Source: an uncultured Oscillospiraceae bacterium
Lineage (GTDB): Bacteria > Bacillota > Clostridia > Oscillospirales > Ruminococcaceae
Assembly (NCBI GenBank): GCA_902490585.1
Contig: CABUEI010000077.1
Span: 1 to 5,661, forward strand
Length of the DNA stretch: 5,661 nt
Reading direction: 5' to 3'
The position numbers and the translations under genes are program-made. A model generated the notes under the pieces. It did no database searches. It was not told the origin of the DNA and saw nothing but the letters and a program-made list of their open reading frames with translations. Positions 5,471-5,661 of this stretch are shown here, piece by piece. Each line of letters begins with the position of its first letter. Within the stretch, counting starts at the first letter, position 1.

Positions 5471-5661
5471 TCACTTGAATTCTAAATCTGCCATATCATA
5501 TTGCAACCGCCGGTAACGGAGGTCACGCATATCGACAACAATCGGAACGGCGAATTTGAAGCGGCACATTGCCGCCCGCCGGTAACGGAGGTTACGCATA
5601 CCGACAACAATCGGAACGGCGAATTTGAAGCGGCACATTGCCGCCCGCCGGTAACGGAGGT
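5471..5661 (-). CDS. Possible 3' end of a repeat-containing reading frame (partial)
   Basis: A minus-strand frame is open from the window edge to TGA at 5471-5473. It contains a 23-residue repeat (MCRFKFAVPIVV, then GMRN or DMRD, then LRYRRAA) and ends LQYDMADLEFK. The frame runs beyond the window. Internal in-frame ATGs at 5638 and 5569 have no evident ribosome-binding site. In favour: the frame ends shortly before a terminator on the same strand. Against: the 69-bp period keeps several frames open automatically, including a second minus frame and one plus frame, and the DNA is a string of palindromes. The two bases that differ between units both change the protein in this frame. I do not recognise the protein. 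It may simply be a non-coding repeat. Confidence 0.25.
   Translation of the reverse strand, partial: LRYRRAAMCRFKFAVPIVVGMRNLRYRRAAMCRFKFAVPIVVDMRDLRYRRLQYDMADLEFK
5507..5661. repeat. 69-bp tandem repeat with internal palindromes
   Basis: Units begin at 5507, 5576 and 5645 (each CCGCCGGTAACGGAGGT); the third is cut by the window edge. The two full units differ at only two positions (5524/5593 and 5532/5601). Each unit holds three short inverted repeats: GTAAC/GTTAC around GGAG, CCGA/TCGG around CAACAA, and GCGGCA/TGCCGC around CAT. The period is a multiple of three (23 codons). The total copy number is unknown. Confidence 0.95.

Overview
All protein genes in this window lie on the minus strand. 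It looks like chromosomal DNA from a Gram-positive, low-to-mid GC Clostridia-type bacterium, with Ruminococcaceae/Oscillospirales as the best guess. Grounds for this are strong Shine-Dalgarno sites, near-consensus sigma-A promoters, a lipoprotein with a Thr/Ala-rich linker of the kind common in gut clostridia, and palindrome-rich intergenic repeats. The taxonomy is inference; there is no rRNA or other marker here.

Read in the direction of transcription (right to left), the right edge (about 5507-5661) is a 69-bp tandem repeat full of short palindromes. A minus-strand frame is open through it and ends at 5471, followed by an intrinsic terminator (5413-5447). Next is a strong promoter (5306-5334, perfect TTGACA and TATAAT with a 17-nt spacer). 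It drives an apparent two-gene operon: a 222-aa protein with an N-terminal ribbon-helix-helix DNA-binding domain (4560-5228), then clpB (1920-4526), the Hsp100 disaggregase. The operon ends in an 11-bp-stem terminator (1873-1909).

A separate promoter (1803-1832) drives a secreted lipoprotein (488-1780). It has a ComEC/Rec2-like metallo-beta-lactamase domain, a Thr-rich linker and a small C-terminal Cys/His domain.

The left 426 bases hold the most unusual content: three tandem copies of a compact palindromic unit (1-157, 158-316, 317-426), each preceded on the minus strand by its own sigma-A-type promoter. Copies 1 and 2 differ only in two hairpin loops and one A in a short A-run. Copy 3 has a largely different sequence but keeps the same fold through compensatory changes, and keeps the promoter hexamers. 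This is the pattern expected of a tandem array of structured small RNA genes. I do not recognise the family.
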